Made by a program: the position numbers and the translations under genes. Under the pieces are notes generated by a model. It searched no databases. It saw only the letters and a program-made list of their open reading frames with translations, and had not been told where the DNA came from. A DNA stretch of 58,906 bases from UBA3537 sp038106885 (GTDB taxonomy: Bacteria; Bacteroidota; Bacteroidia; Flavobacteriales; Flavobacteriaceae): contig JAYNFX010000006.1 of assembly GCA_038106885.1 (NCBI GenBank), forward strand, positions 1-58,906. Reading direction: 5' to 3'. This document shows, piece by piece, positions 9,183 through 18,467 of the stretch; position 1 is the first letter of the stretch, and every line of letters starts with the position of its first letter.

Positions 9183-10541
9183 ATGTACACGTTTTCAAAA
9201 AGATTAAAAATATTATCTATTATATTGATTATTTTGGGTGCTTTTGGCTGGATCTCAAGCTATAATGCTTCACATCATTTGACTATAAGTGATGTTCAAG
9301 CAATTCTAGCTGAAGAGGACTCACATCATGGAGATAGTCATTCAGTAACGAATAACGAGGAAGCTCATGCTGCGATGATACAGGCTCATATAGAAAAACA
9401 TGATAGTTCTAATCATACAACTAATGAGCATCACGAAAGTGATCATGCCGAGCATGTTCTACACCAAATGCACAATAGGCCATACGCTGCATTATATGTT
9501 GCTGCTTTCTTTTTTATGATGATTTCTCTTGGAGTTTTAGCATTCTATGGTATTCAATATGCGGCTCAAGCAGGATGGTCTCCAGTATTATTTAGGGTAA
9601 TGGAGGCGATAACTTACTATTTATTACCCGGAGCTCTTATTGTTCTTGGAATTGCAGTATGGGCTGGAGATCATATTTTTATATGGATGGATCCAGAAGT
9701 TGTAGCTCATGATGAACTTATCCAAGGAAAATCAGGTTGGCTGAATAAAACTTGGTTCACAATTAGGGGTTTAATTTTTATTTTAGGATGGAGTCTTTAC
9801 CGATATTTTTCCAGAAAGTTTTCTTTGGCTCAAGATCTCTCAGATGTTAATGATAATAGTAATTTCAAGAAAAACTTCCGTATTTCAGCAGCTTTTCTAG
9901 TATTTTATATTTACACTGAGTCAATGATGTCTTGGGATTGGATAATGAGTGTTGATCCCCACTGGTTTAGCACATTATTTGGATGGTATGTCTTCGCAAG
10001 CATGTTTGTGAGCGGAATCACAGTAATTGCACTTATAACTATATATTTGAAAGCTAAGGGCTTAATGCAATTTGTAAATGACAGCCATTTACATGACCTA
10101 GCTAAATTCATGTTTGCAATTAGTGTTTTTTGGACTTATTTATGGTTTTCACAATTCATGCTTATATGGTATGCCAATATACCTGAAGAAGTCACATATT
10201 TTATAACACGTATTGAAGATTACAAATTACCGTTTTTTGGCATGCTAGTACTAAATTTTATTTTCCCATTTCTTGTGTTAATGAATAGTGACTACAAACG
10301 CGTGCCTTGGTTTATTGTAATGGCAGGAATCGTGATTTTATTTGGGCATTACATTGATGTGTTCAATATGATTATGCCTGCTACTGTTGGTGACCGCTGG
10401 TTTATTGGGGTGCCAGAGCTCAGTGCCGTTGCATTATTTTTAGGACTTTTTCTTTGGATAGTATTTTATGCGCTTTCTAAAGCACCATTATTGCCAAAGG
10501 GAAATCCATTTATTAAGGAGAGTGAACAGTTTCATTATTAG
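9183..10541 (+). CDS. actF: Alternative complex III subunit F, second NrfD-like membrane subunit, with His-rich loop
   Basis: This is the second large integral membrane subunit of the Act complex, with about ten helices. I chose the ATG at 9183 (MYTFSKRLKIL), which fits Bacteroidota relatives, rather than the in-frame TTG two codons earlier. Between helix 1 and helix 2, roughly residues 43-100, there is a hydrophilic insertion with about 13 histidines in 60 residues (for example DSHHGDSHS and TNEHHESDHAEH). Known ActF pairs with ActC as a quinone-complex membrane subunit. It is followed 27 bases later by coxB. Confidence 0.9.
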   Translation: MYTFSKRLKILSIILIILGAFGWISSYNASHHLTISDVQAILAEEDSHHGDSHSVTNNEEAHAAMIQAHIEKHDSSNHTTNEHHESDHAEHVLHQMHNRPYAALYVAAFFFMMISLGVLAFYGIQYAAQAGWSPVLFRVMEAITYYLLPGALIVLGIAVWAGDHIFIWMDPEVVAHDELIQGKSGWLNKTWFTIRGLIFILGWSLYRYFSRKFSLAQDLSDVNDNSNFKKNFRISAAFLVFYIYTESMMSWDWIMSVDPHWFSTLFGWYVFASMFVSGITVIALITIYLKAKGLMQFVNDSHLHDLAKFMFAISVFWTYLWFSQFMLIWYANIPEEVTYFITRIEDYKLPFFGMLVLNFIFPFLVLMNSDYKRVPWFIVMAGIVILFGHYIDVFNMIMPATVGDRWFIGVPELSAVALFLGLFLWIVFYALSKAPLLPKGNPFIKESEQFHY

Positions 10542-10568
10542 TAAAATTCAAAAAGAAATTAAAAAACA

Positions 10569-11639
10569 ATGACTGGTTTATTAACAATATTAATTTTATT
10601 AGGAATAACAATTGCAATATGGCAAATGGTCAAAATTTTTGACTTGACTCAAGCCAATAGAGATAAGTCTCAAGTTGCTACCGATAAAGACAATTCGGTT
10701 AATGGATATTTAATGCTTGCGTTCCTTGGGTTTATTTATCTAATAACAATTATTTCATTTGCATTGTGGGGTGATTTACCTTTGGTTTCTAATTCTGCTT
10801 CTGAACATGGTCCTGAAATCGATCGATTAATGATAATTACGATGGTTGTAATTTTTGTTGTGCAGACTATCACTCAGTTTTTGTTACATTACTTTGCATT
10901 CAAATACAAGGGTGAAAAAGGCAAGAAAGCTTTGTTTTACGCTGACAATGATAAATTAGAATTCATTTGGACCATAATACCGGTTATTGCACTTGCGGGA
11001 CTAATAATGTATGGGCTTTTCACTTGGAACGATATAATGTTCATTGATGAGGAGGAAGATCCATTAGTTATTGAGCTTTACGCTCAACAGTTTAATTGGA
11101 AAGCAAGGTATGCTGGAGAAGACAATGTTTTAGGTAAAGCTAATGTTCGTTTAATTAACCTTGATAATGCTAATATTTTGGGATTGGATGAATCTGATCC
11201 AAATGCTGAGGATGACATTATAACAACTGAATTACATTTACCAGTTGGAAGGCCAATTTTATTTAAAATGCGTTCTCAAGATGTTTTGCATTCGGCTTAC
11301 ATGCCACATTTTAGAGCTCAAATGAATTGTGTTCCGGGAATGATCACTCAATTTTCTTTTACTCCTACTGTAACAACTGAAGAAATGCGTCTTAACCCTG
11401 AAATTTATGACAAGGTTAGAAACATCAATAAAATTCGTAATGATAAGAGTAAAAAATTACTAGCAAAAGGAGAAGAACCCCTAGAAAGTTATGAATTTGA
11501 TTATTTGTTACTTTGTAATAAGATTTGTGGAAAATCACATTACAATATGCAAATGAAAATTATTGTGGATACTCAAGACGATTATGAAGCTTGGTTAAAA
11601 GAACAAAAATTATTTAAAAACTCATTAGTTCAAAACTAA
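10569..11639 (+). CDS. coxB: Cytochrome c oxidase subunit II with CuA site
   Basis: This is subunit II of the heme-copper oxidase (356 residues). Three hydrophobic segments are visible, one at the N-terminus and two around residues 90-150. The periplasmic cupredoxin domain carries the CuA motif: Cys316-x3-Cys320-x3-His324-x2-Met327 in LCNKICGKSHYNMQM. An upstream His lies in VLHSAYMPHFRAQ. It accepts electrons from cytochrome c or directly from the Act complex and passes them to subunit I. No fused cytochrome c domain is present. It is co-transcribed with the Act genes and lies 19 bases before coxA. Confidence 0.95.
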   Translation: MTGLLTILILLGITIAIWQMVKIFDLTQANRDKSQVATDKDNSVNGYLMLAFLGFIYLITIISFALWGDLPLVSNSASEHGPEIDRLMIITMVVIFVVQTITQFLLHYFAFKYKGEKGKKALFYADNDKLEFIWTIIPVIALAGLIMYGLFTWNDIMFIDEEEDPLVIELYAQQFNWKARYAGEDNVLGKANVRLINLDNANILGLDESDPNAEDDIITTELHLPVGRPILFKMRSQDVLHSAYMPHFRAQMNCVPGMITQFSFTPTVTTEEMRLNPEIYDKVRNINKIRNDKSKKLLAKGEEPLESYEFDYLLLCNKICGKSHYNMQMKIIVDTQDDYEAWLKEQKLFKNSLVQN

Positions 11640-11658
11640 TTTTAAGTAGATAAATATT

Positions 11659-13452
11659 ATGTCAGTACACGCAGAAACACATACACACGAAGAAGATCAT
11701 GGGCATCACCATAAGGAGACCTTTGTAACAAAATATATTTTTAGTCAAGATCATAAAATGATTGCTAAGCAATACTTGATTACTGGGTTAATAATGGGAA
11801 TCATAGGAATTTTGATGTCTTTATTAATGCGAATGCAAATTGCATGGCCCGAAGAGCCAAATGTAATTTTTAAAGCTTTGCTTGGTAAATGGGCCGATGG
11901 AGGGGTTATGGATGCTGATATATACTTAGCACTGGTTACAATACATGGTACTATTATGGTATTTTTTGTTTTAACTGCAGGGTTAAGTGGAACTTTTAGT
12001 AACCTATTGATTCCTCTTCAGATTGGAGCCAGAGATATGGCTTCTGGATTTTTGAATATGATTTCATATTGGTTATTTTTCGTTTCAAGTGTTTTGATGG
12101 TTGTTTCTTTATTTGTTGAAGCAGGACCTGCAGCAGCAGGATGGACAATATATCCTCCATTAAGCGCCTTACCACTTGCTCAAGGAGGTTCTGGGGCTGG
12201 AATGACTCTTTGGCTTGTTTCCATGGCTATTTTTATTGCTTCTTCATTATTAGGTTCACTAAATTATATAGTTACTGTCTTAAATTTGAGAACCAAAGGG
12301 ATGTCAATGACTAGATTACCATTGACTATTTGGGCTTTTTTCATTACAGCCGTTATTGGTGTTATTTCTTTTCCGGTTTTATTATCTGCAGCTTTGCTCT
12401 TAATTATGGACAGAAGTTTTGGAACTTCATTTTTCTTATCTGACATATTTATTCAAGGGGAAGTCCTTCATTATCAAGGTGGATCTCCAGTACTGTTTGA
12501 GCATTTATTTTGGTTTTTAGGGCATCCTGAAGTTTATATTGTTTTATTACCTGCACTAGGTATAACTTCCGAAGTCATAGCAACTAATTCACGAAAACCT
12601 ATTTTTGGATATCGTGCCATGGTTGCTTCTATTATTGCTATTGCATTCCTCTCAACAATTGTATGGGGCCATCATATGTTTATATCAGGGATGAATCCAT
12701 TTTTAGGATCTGTATTTACATTTACAACTCTATTGATTGCTATCCCTTCAGCAGTTAAAGCTTTTAATTATATTACAACTTTATGGAAAGGGAATTTACA
12801 ATTAAATCCTGCAATGTTGTTTTCTATTGGGTTAGTATCAACTTTCATAACTGGTGGATTAACGGGGATTATCTTAGGTGATAGTGCATTAGATATAAAT
12901 GTTCATGACACTTATTTTGTAGTAGCACATTTCCATTTAGTTATGGGGATTTCAGCATTATATGGACTATTTGCAGGTGTTTACCATTGGTTTCCAAAAA
13001 TGTTCGGTAGAATGCTAAATAAAAATTTAGGATATATTCACTTTTGGGTTACTGCTGTTTGCGCCTATGGTGTCTTTTTCCCAATGCATTTTATTGGAAT
13101 GGCAGGTTTACCTAGAAGGTATTATACTAATAGTAATTTTCCTCTTTTTGATGATACACAAAACGTTCAAGTGTTGATTACAGGATTTGCTTTAGTAGCA
13201 GGTTTAGTGCAGTTGGTATTCTTATATAACTTTATACATAGTATGTTTTATGGTAAAAAAGCTGAACAAAATCCATGGAGGTCAAATACATTAGAATGGA
13301 CTGCTCCAGTAGAACATATGCATGGAAATTGGCCAGGAGAGATTCCTCATGTTCATAGGTGGGCTTATGATTACAGCAAACCTGGACAAGATGATGATTT
13401 TGTTCCTCAAAATATACCACTTAAAAAAGGTGAAGAAGAGCTGCAGCATTAG
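11659..13452 (+). CDS. coxA: Cytochrome c oxidase subunit I
   Basis: This is the catalytic subunit of a heme-copper oxidase (597 residues, about 12 helices). Visible active-site features are HGTIMVFFV (low-spin heme ligand), GHPEVYI (CuB His and cross-linked Tyr), VWGHHMF (CuB His pair) and VAHFHLVMG (heme ligands), as in A-type oxidases. The N-terminus before the first helix is unusually His-rich (HAETHTHEEDHGHHH, residues 4-18). No subunit III or IV gene is adjacent. It is the last gene of the operon, and a strong intrinsic terminator follows within 30 bases. Confidence 0.96.
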   Translation: MSVHAETHTHEEDHGHHHKETFVTKYIFSQDHKMIAKQYLITGLIMGIIGILMSLLMRMQIAWPEEPNVIFKALLGKWADGGVMDADIYLALVTIHGTIMVFFVLTAGLSGTFSNLLIPLQIGARDMASGFLNMISYWLFFVSSVLMVVSLFVEAGPAAAGWTIYPPLSALPLAQGGSGAGMTLWLVSMAIFIASSLLGSLNYIVTVLNLRTKGMSMTRLPLTIWAFFITAVIGVISFPVLLSAALLLIMDRSFGTSFFLSDIFIQGEVLHYQGGSPVLFEHLFWFLGHPEVYIVLLPALGITSEVIATNSRKPIFGYRAMVASIIAIAFLSTIVWGHHMFISGMNPFLGSVFTFTTLLIAIPSAVKAFNYITTLWKGNLQLNPAMLFSIGLVSTFITGGLTGIILGDSALDINVHDTYFVVAHFHLVMGISALYGLFAGVYHWFPKMFGRMLNKNLGYIHFWVTAVCAYGVFFPMHFIGMAGLPRRYYTNSNFPLFDDTQNVQVLITGFALVAGLVQLVFLYNFIHSMFYGKKAEQNPWRSNTLEWTAPVEHMHGNWPGEIPHVHRWAYDYSKPGQDDDFVPQNIPLKKGEEELQH

Positions 13453-13479
13453 TTGTTAGTTAATTGATAATATATTTAG

Positions 13480-13513
13480 AAAGCCTTTCTTAATCTCGAA
13501 AGGCTTTTTCTTT
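13480..13513 (+). terminator. Rho-independent terminator after coxA
   Basis: A 10-bp perfect stem, AAAGCCTTTC (13480-13489) with GAAAGGCTTT (13498-13507), encloses an 8-base loop and runs into a T-rich tract. It closes the act-cox operon just before the ruvB promoter. Confidence 0.9.
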
Positions 13514-13520
13514 ATATTTG
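13513..13520 (+). promoter_or_regulatory. Candidate -7 element (TATATTTG) for ruvB, very close to the start codon
   Basis: The octamer matches TAnnTTTG. Only 5 bases separate it from the ruvB ATG at 13526, so transcription would be expected to begin at or beside the start codon. It partly overlaps the T-tract of the upstream terminator. Confidence 0.5.
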
Positions 13521-13525
13521 TTATT

Positions 13526-14548
13526 ATGAATCAGAACCTTGATCCTACAGACCAAAATTTATCTTCAGAAGAGCACGATATTGAAAAGGTATTAAGACCT
13601 TTAAATTTTGAGGACTTTTCAGGCCAAGAGCAAGTTCTTGAAAATTTACAGATTTTTGTTAAAGCTGCTGTTGAACGTGAAGAGGCTTTGGATCATACAC
13701 TTTTTCATGGACCACCAGGTTTAGGGAAAACTACCCTGGCACATATACTTGCAAACGAACTCAATGTTGGGATTAAAGTAACATCGGGGCCAGTGTTAGA
13801 TAAACCTGGAGACTTAGCAGGATTGTTAACAAATTTACAAGAACGTGATGTTTTGTTTATTGACGAAATTCATCGTTTAAGTCCAATTGTAGAGGAGTAT
13901 TTGTATTCAGCAATGGAAGATTATAAGATTGATATTATGATTGAATCGGGCCCCAATGCTCGTACAGTTCAAATTAATCTAAATCCCTTCACACTTGTAG
14001 GCGCTACTACGCGCTCAGGCCTATTAACAGCTCCAATGCGTGCTAGGTTTGGAATTAGTAGTCGTTTAGAATATTATTCAACTGAGCTACTTTCAAACAT
14101 TATTCAACGAAGCGCCCAGATTTTAAAAGTTGCTATTAGTTTTGAGGCTGCAATTGAAATTGCTGGACGTAGTCGGGGGACTCCAAGAATAGCAAATGCA
14201 CTATTGAGGAGGGTTAGAGATTTTGCACAAATAAAAGGCAATGGAAAGATAGACATTAAGATTGCTAAATTTGGACTAAAGGCTTTAAATGTTGATGCTC
14301 ACGGATTGGATGAAATGGACAACAAAATATTAACAACAATTATAGATAAGTTTAAAGGTGGGCCGGTAGGAATAAGTACTATTGCTACAGCTGTTAGTGA
14401 AAGTTCTGAGACTATTGAAGAAGTATATGAACCTTTTCTTATTCAGCAAGGTTTTATAATGAGAACCCCTAGAGGTCGGGAAGTGACGGAACTAGCTTAT
14501 AAGCATCTTGGTCGTAAAAAAGGTGATTATCAGCAAGGATTATTTTAA
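13526..14548 (+). CDS. ruvB: Holliday junction branch-migration helicase RuvB
   Basis: RuvB is the AAA+ motor that drives branch migration of Holliday junctions with RuvA. The length of 340 residues is typical. The Walker A motif GPPGLGKT lies at 62-69, Walker B is in LFIDEIHRL near 111-119, and sensor/arginine-finger features include GATTRSG. A winged-helix C-terminal domain ends with TPRGREVTELAYKHL. The gene starts directly downstream of the coxA terminator with its own likely promoter, and queG follows 2 bases after its stop. ruvA is nearby at 17.9 kb but separated from ruvB by two genes. Confidence 0.97.
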   Translation: MNQNLDPTDQNLSSEEHDIEKVLRPLNFEDFSGQEQVLENLQIFVKAAVEREEALDHTLFHGPPGLGKTTLAHILANELNVGIKVTSGPVLDKPGDLAGLLTNLQERDVLFIDEIHRLSPIVEEYLYSAMEDYKIDIMIESGPNARTVQINLNPFTLVGATTRSGLLTAPMRARFGISSRLEYYSTELLSNIIQRSAQILKVAISFEAAIEIAGRSRGTPRIANALLRRVRDFAQIKGNGKIDIKIAKFGLKALNVDAHGLDEMDNKILTTIIDKFKGGPVGISTIATAVSESSETIEEVYEPFLIQQGFIMRTPRGREVTELAYKHLGRKKGDYQQGLF

Positions 14549-14550
14549 AA

Positions 14551-15477
14551 ATGTCAAATAAATTAACTTATGCATCAATAATAAAAACCGAAGCTAAACG
14601 CCTCGGTTTTTTATCATGTGGAATTAGTAAGGCAGAGTTTTTAGAGGATGAGGCACCTCGATTAGAAGCATGGCTTAGTCAAAACAAACATGGTAAAATG
14701 CAATATATGGAGAATAATTTTGATAAAAGGCTTGATCCTACCCTGTTAGTTGAGGGTGCAAAAAGTGTAATTTCATTAGCATACAACTATTATACTGATC
14801 AAATACAAGTTGATAAAAATGCACCAAAAATTAGTAAATATGCTTATGGTGTTGATTATCATCATGTGATCAAAAATAAACTTAATCAATTGCTTGAATT
14901 TATAAAAGAAGAAATTGGGGATGTAAGTGGTAGGGCATTTGTAGATTCTGCCCCAATTTTAGAGAAAGCTTGGGCAAAGAAATCAGGTTTAGGCTGGTTG
15001 GGCAAAAACTCTAATTTAATAACACAGAAAGTCGGATCATTTTATTTCATTTCGGAGCTAATCGTTGATTTAGATTTAGAGACAGATTACGCTGTTACTG
15101 ACCATTGTGGAAGTTGTACAGCTTGTATTGATGCCTGTCCAACTCAAGCCATTACTGAACCTTACAAAGTAGATGGCAGCAAATGCATATCATATTTTAC
15201 AATTGAATTAAAAGACAATATCCCTTCAGACATGAAAGATAAGTTTGATAATTGGATGTTTGGATGTGATGTCTGTCAAGATGTTTGTCCATGGAATCGT
15301 TTTTCAAAGGAGCATAGTGAGCCCTTATTTAGACCAAAACCTGAATTACTTACAATGTCAAAAAAAGATTGGGAAGAAATTACTCAAGATACTTTTAATA
15401 AAGTTTTTAAAAAATCTGCCGTAAAGAGAACAAAATACAAGGGATTGGTTAGAAATATTAAATTTTTAGAGAAGTAG
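14551..15477 (+). CDS. queG: Epoxyqueuosine reductase
   Basis: QueG catalyses the last step of queuosine synthesis, reducing epoxyqueuosine in tRNA with cobalamin and two 4Fe-4S clusters. The 308 residues match the family. The N-terminal half is the cobalamin-binding reductase domain (for example FVDSAPILEKAWAKKSGLGW). The two ferredoxin clusters are CGSCTACIDACP at about 187-198, and CDVCQDVCPWN at about 239-249 with an upstream Cys in KCISYF. It is probably cytoplasmic. It is co-transcribed with ruvB (2-base gap), and maeB follows after 57 bases. Confidence 0.95.
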   Translation: MSNKLTYASIIKTEAKRLGFLSCGISKAEFLEDEAPRLEAWLSQNKHGKMQYMENNFDKRLDPTLLVEGAKSVISLAYNYYTDQIQVDKNAPKISKYAYGVDYHHVIKNKLNQLLEFIKEEIGDVSGRAFVDSAPILEKAWAKKSGLGWLGKNSNLITQKVGSFYFISELIVDLDLETDYAVTDHCGSCTACIDACPTQAITEPYKVDGSKCISYFTIELKDNIPSDMKDKFDNWMFGCDVCQDVCPWNRFSKEHSEPLFRPKPELLTMSKKDWEEITQDTFNKVFKKSAVKRTKYKGLVRNIKFLEK

Positions 15478-15534
15478 TTTTTTGTCTCAAAAAAAATGAT
15501 TAGAACTTTGTATCTTTATTAATTAAACTTAATT

Positions 15535-17811
15535 ATGTCAAAACGAACGAGACACGACCTGGAAGCCTTAGCGTATCATGCTAAACCAAACCCAGGAAAA
15601 ATTAAAGTGGTACCCACAAAAAAGTACGCTTCACAAAGAGATTTATCATTAGCATATTCTCCTGGTGTAGCTGCACCTTGCCTTGAAATTCAAAAAAATC
15701 CATCAGAGGCTTACAAATATACTTCAAAGGGAAACTTAGTAGCTGTCATTTCCAACGGGACAGCTGTTTTAGGTCTTGGAAATATAGGGCCTGAAGCTTC
15801 AAAGCCTGTTATGGAAGGTAAGGGTTTATTATTTAAAATTTTTGCTGATATTGATGTCTTTGATATTGAAGTAGATACTGAAAATATTGAAGAGTTTATT
15901 TCAACTGTGAAAAATATTGCTCCTACATTCGGGGGTATTAATCTTGAGGATATAAAAGCTCCAGAAGCTTTTGAAATTGAAAAAAGACTAAAGGCCGAAC
16001 TAAATATCCCAGTTATGCATGATGACCAGCATGGAACTGCAATAATTTCTGCTGCTGCTCTTTTAAATGCATTAGAATTAGCAGAAAAAAATATTGAGGA
16101 TGTTCAAATCGTTGTTAGTGGTGCGGGAGCTGCTGCAATATCATGTACAAGACTTTATAGGTCTTTTGGAGCGAAAAGTGAAAATATTGTGATGCTTGAT
16201 AGCAAAGGGGTTATTCGCTCAGATCGAGAAGGTTTAAGCAAGCAAAAAATTGAATTCGCCACTAAAAAAAATATAAATACTTTAGAGGAGGCAATGATTA
16301 ATGCCGATGTTTTTATTGGACTTTCAATTTCAAATTTAGTTACTCCTGAAATGTTAAAGTCAATGGCAATTAATCCAATTGTATTTGCAATGGCTAATCC
16401 AAATCCAGAGATTAAGTATGATCTAGCCATAAAAACTAGAAAGGATATAATAATGGCAACTGGACGAAGTGATAACCCTAATCAGGTTAACAATGTTTTA
16501 GGATTTCCTTTCATATTTAGGGGTGCTTTGGATGTTAGAGCAACTACAATAAATGAAGCTATGAAAAAAGCTGCTGTTTTAGCTCTAGCCGAATTGGCAA
16601 AAGAACCAGTTCCTGAACAAGTAAATATTGCTTATGGGGAAATGCGTTTGGCTTTTGGTAAAGACTATATAATTCCAAAGCCATTTGATCCACGACTAAT
16701 AGCAAAAATACCACCTGCAGTTGCTAAAGCAGCTATAGAAAGCGGAGTTGCTCAATCCCCAATAAGTGATTGGGATAAATATGAAGAGAATTTACTAGAT
16801 CGGATGAATGCTGATAACAAAATTGTAAGGTTGTTATTTGATAGAGCAAAATCAAATCCTAAAAGAGTAGTTTTTGCTGAAGCTGATCAATTGGATGTTT
16901 TAAAGGCTGCTCAGATAGTTCACGAAGAAGGTATTGCGAAACCTATTTTACTTGGTAATAAAAAGCAGATTGAAGATTTAAAACTAGAATTAGAATTTGA
17001 TGCGGATGTACCAATAATTGATCCCAAAGATGATGAGTATTTAGATCAGAAAAATAAATATGGGGAAGTTTTTTGGAAACAGCAGAAGCGTAAAGGTCAA
17101 ACTCTTTTATCATCAAACAAAATCATGCGCGAGAGGAATTATTTTGCAGCTATGATGGTTAATGAGGGAGATGCAGATGCATTGATAACAGGGTATTCTA
17201 GGAATTACCCTTCAATTGTTAAACCAATGTTAGATTTAATTGGATTAGCTCCTGGATCAACAAGAATTGCAACTACAAATGTTATGATCACTAGAAGAGG
17301 ACCTATGTTTTTAAGTGATACAGCTATAAATATTAATCCATCAGCTCACGACTTAATTAAAATTACCCAAATGACCTCTGGTGTTATGAAACTTTTTGGA
17401 ATAACTCCAGTTATGGCAATGTTATCATATTCAAACTTTGGATCATCTAAAGATCAAACTGCTACTAAAGTACGTGAAGCGGTGGCTTACCTTCATCGAA
17501 GACATCCTGATTTATCAGTAGATGGTGAGCTGCAAACTGATTTTGCTTTAAATAGTGATATGTTGAAGGCAAATTTTCCTTTTTCTAAACTAGCAAATAA
17601 AAAAGTTAACGCACTTATTTTTCCTAATCTTGAGTCTGCCAATATTACATATAAGTTATTAAAAGAATTAAATAATGCTGAATCAATTGGGCCAATTATG
17701 ATGGGTCTTAGAAAACCAGTTCACATTATTCAATTTGGTGCTAGTGTAGATGAAATTGTAAATATGACTGCAGTTGCAGTTGTAGATGCTCAACAGAAAG
17801 AAAAGGCATAA
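15535..17811 (+). CDS. maeB: NADP-dependent malic enzyme with C-terminal phosphotransacetylase-like domain
   Basis: This is a bifunctional-looking malic enzyme (758 residues) that converts malate to pyruvate and CO2 with NAD(P). The malic-enzyme part (about 1-430) contains the LAYSPGVAAPCLEI motif, the metal-site stretch MHDDQHGTAI, and a nucleotide-binding fold (VVSGAGAAAISCTRLY). The remaining residues (about 430-755) resemble phosphate acetyltransferase (ANFPFSKLANKKVNALIFPN). In this family that domain is generally regulatory and often binds acetyl-CoA. The gene lies between queG and ruvA and has no obvious functional link to either. Confidence 0.95.
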   Translation: MSKRTRHDLEALAYHAKPNPGKIKVVPTKKYASQRDLSLAYSPGVAAPCLEIQKNPSEAYKYTSKGNLVAVISNGTAVLGLGNIGPEASKPVMEGKGLLFKIFADIDVFDIEVDTENIEEFISTVKNIAPTFGGINLEDIKAPEAFEIEKRLKAELNIPVMHDDQHGTAIISAAALLNALELAEKNIEDVQIVVSGAGAAAISCTRLYRSFGAKSENIVMLDSKGVIRSDREGLSKQKIEFATKKNINTLEEAMINADVFIGLSISNLVTPEMLKSMAINPIVFAMANPNPEIKYDLAIKTRKDIIMATGRSDNPNQVNNVLGFPFIFRGALDVRATTINEAMKKAAVLALAELAKEPVPEQVNIAYGEMRLAFGKDYIIPKPFDPRLIAKIPPAVAKAAIESGVAQSPISDWDKYEENLLDRMNADNKIVRLLFDRAKSNPKRVVFAEADQLDVLKAAQIVHEEGIAKPILLGNKKQIEDLKLELEFDADVPIIDPKDDEYLDQKNKYGEVFWKQQKRKGQTLLSSNKIMRERNYFAAMMVNEGDADALITGYSRNYPSIVKPMLDLIGLAPGSTRIATTNVMITRRGPMFLSDTAININPSAHDLIKITQMTSGVMKLFGITPVMAMLSYSNFGSSKDQTATKVREAVAYLHRRHPDLSVDGELQTDFALNSDMLKANFPFSKLANKKVNALIFPNLESANITYKLLKELNNAESIGPIMMGLRKPVHIIQFGASVDEIVNMTAVAVVDAQQKEKA

Positions 17812-17855
17812 TCATTGCATTATAATATTCATTCAAAAATGTATCATAAATTTAG

Positions 17856-17863
17856 TACTTTTG
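17856..17863 (+). promoter_or_regulatory. Candidate -7 element (TACTTTTG) for ruvA-sprA
   Basis: It matches TAnnTTTG and lies 18 bases before the ruvA ATG, in the 70-base gap after maeB. It would give a short leader and could drive ruvA and the downstream sprA together. A -33 TTG is not obvious. Confidence 0.5.
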
Positions 17864-17881
17864 ATTTCCTAATATTTTAAC

Positions 17882-18463
17882 ATGATTACTCATCTTAGAG
17901 GCAGATTGGTTGAAAAAACTCCAACTGGAGTTGTAATTGAGTGCAATGGAGTTGGCTATTTTGTAAATATATCTTTGAACACTTTCTCTCAACTTCCAGA
18001 TAATGAAAATATCTTTCTGTTAACATATTTACAAGTAAAAGAAGATTCCCATCAACTTTTTGGATTTATAAATTCTAACGAAAGAGATATTTTTAAATTA
18101 TTAATTTCTGTTAGCGGGATAGGTACCAATACCGCAAGAACTATGCTTTCTTCCTTAACACCAAAACAGATTCGTGACGGAATTTCATCTGAGAATGTAA
18201 CTTTAATTCAATCTGTTAAGGGGATTGGCCTTAAAACCGCGCAGCGTGTTATTATTGAACTCAGAGATAAGATTTTGAAGGTATATGGTTTCGATGAAAC
18301 TATTTCTGATTTAAACAATACTAAGAAAGATGAAGCGTTATCTGCTTTAGAAGTATTAGGGTTTTCAAAAAAACAAAGTGATCGAGTTGTTGTGGATATA
18401 TTAAAAAATATTCCTGATGCATCAGTTGAGTTAATTATCAAAGAAGCCCTAAAAAACCTTTAA
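17882..18463 (+). CDS. ruvA: Holliday junction branch-migration protein RuvA
   Basis: RuvA binds Holliday junctions and loads RuvB. The 193 residues are a normal length. The N-terminal OB fold begins MITHLRGRLVEKTPTGVVIE. Two helix-hairpin-helix motifs follow (LISVSGIGTNTARTMLS and LIQSVKGIGLKTAQRVI), then the flexible C-terminal domain that contacts RuvB (DEALSALEVLGFSKKQSDRV). sprA starts 4 bases after its stop. The ruvA-sprA junction is a familiar arrangement in Flavobacteriia. Confidence 0.97.
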   Translation: MITHLRGRLVEKTPTGVVIECNGVGYFVNISLNTFSQLPDNENIFLLTYLQVKEDSHQLFGFINSNERDIFKLLISVSGIGTNTARTMLSSLTPKQIRDGISSENVTLIQSVKGIGLKTAQRVIIELRDKILKVYGFDETISDLNNTKKDEALSALEVLGFSKKQSDRVVVDILKNIPDASVELIIKEALKNL

Positions 18464-18467
18464 AATA

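Noticed and set aside
15501..15518. TAGAACTTTG and TATCTTTA before maeB as -7 elements
   Set aside because: Neither matches TAnnTTTG fully; spacing to the TTTG at 15481 is too long.
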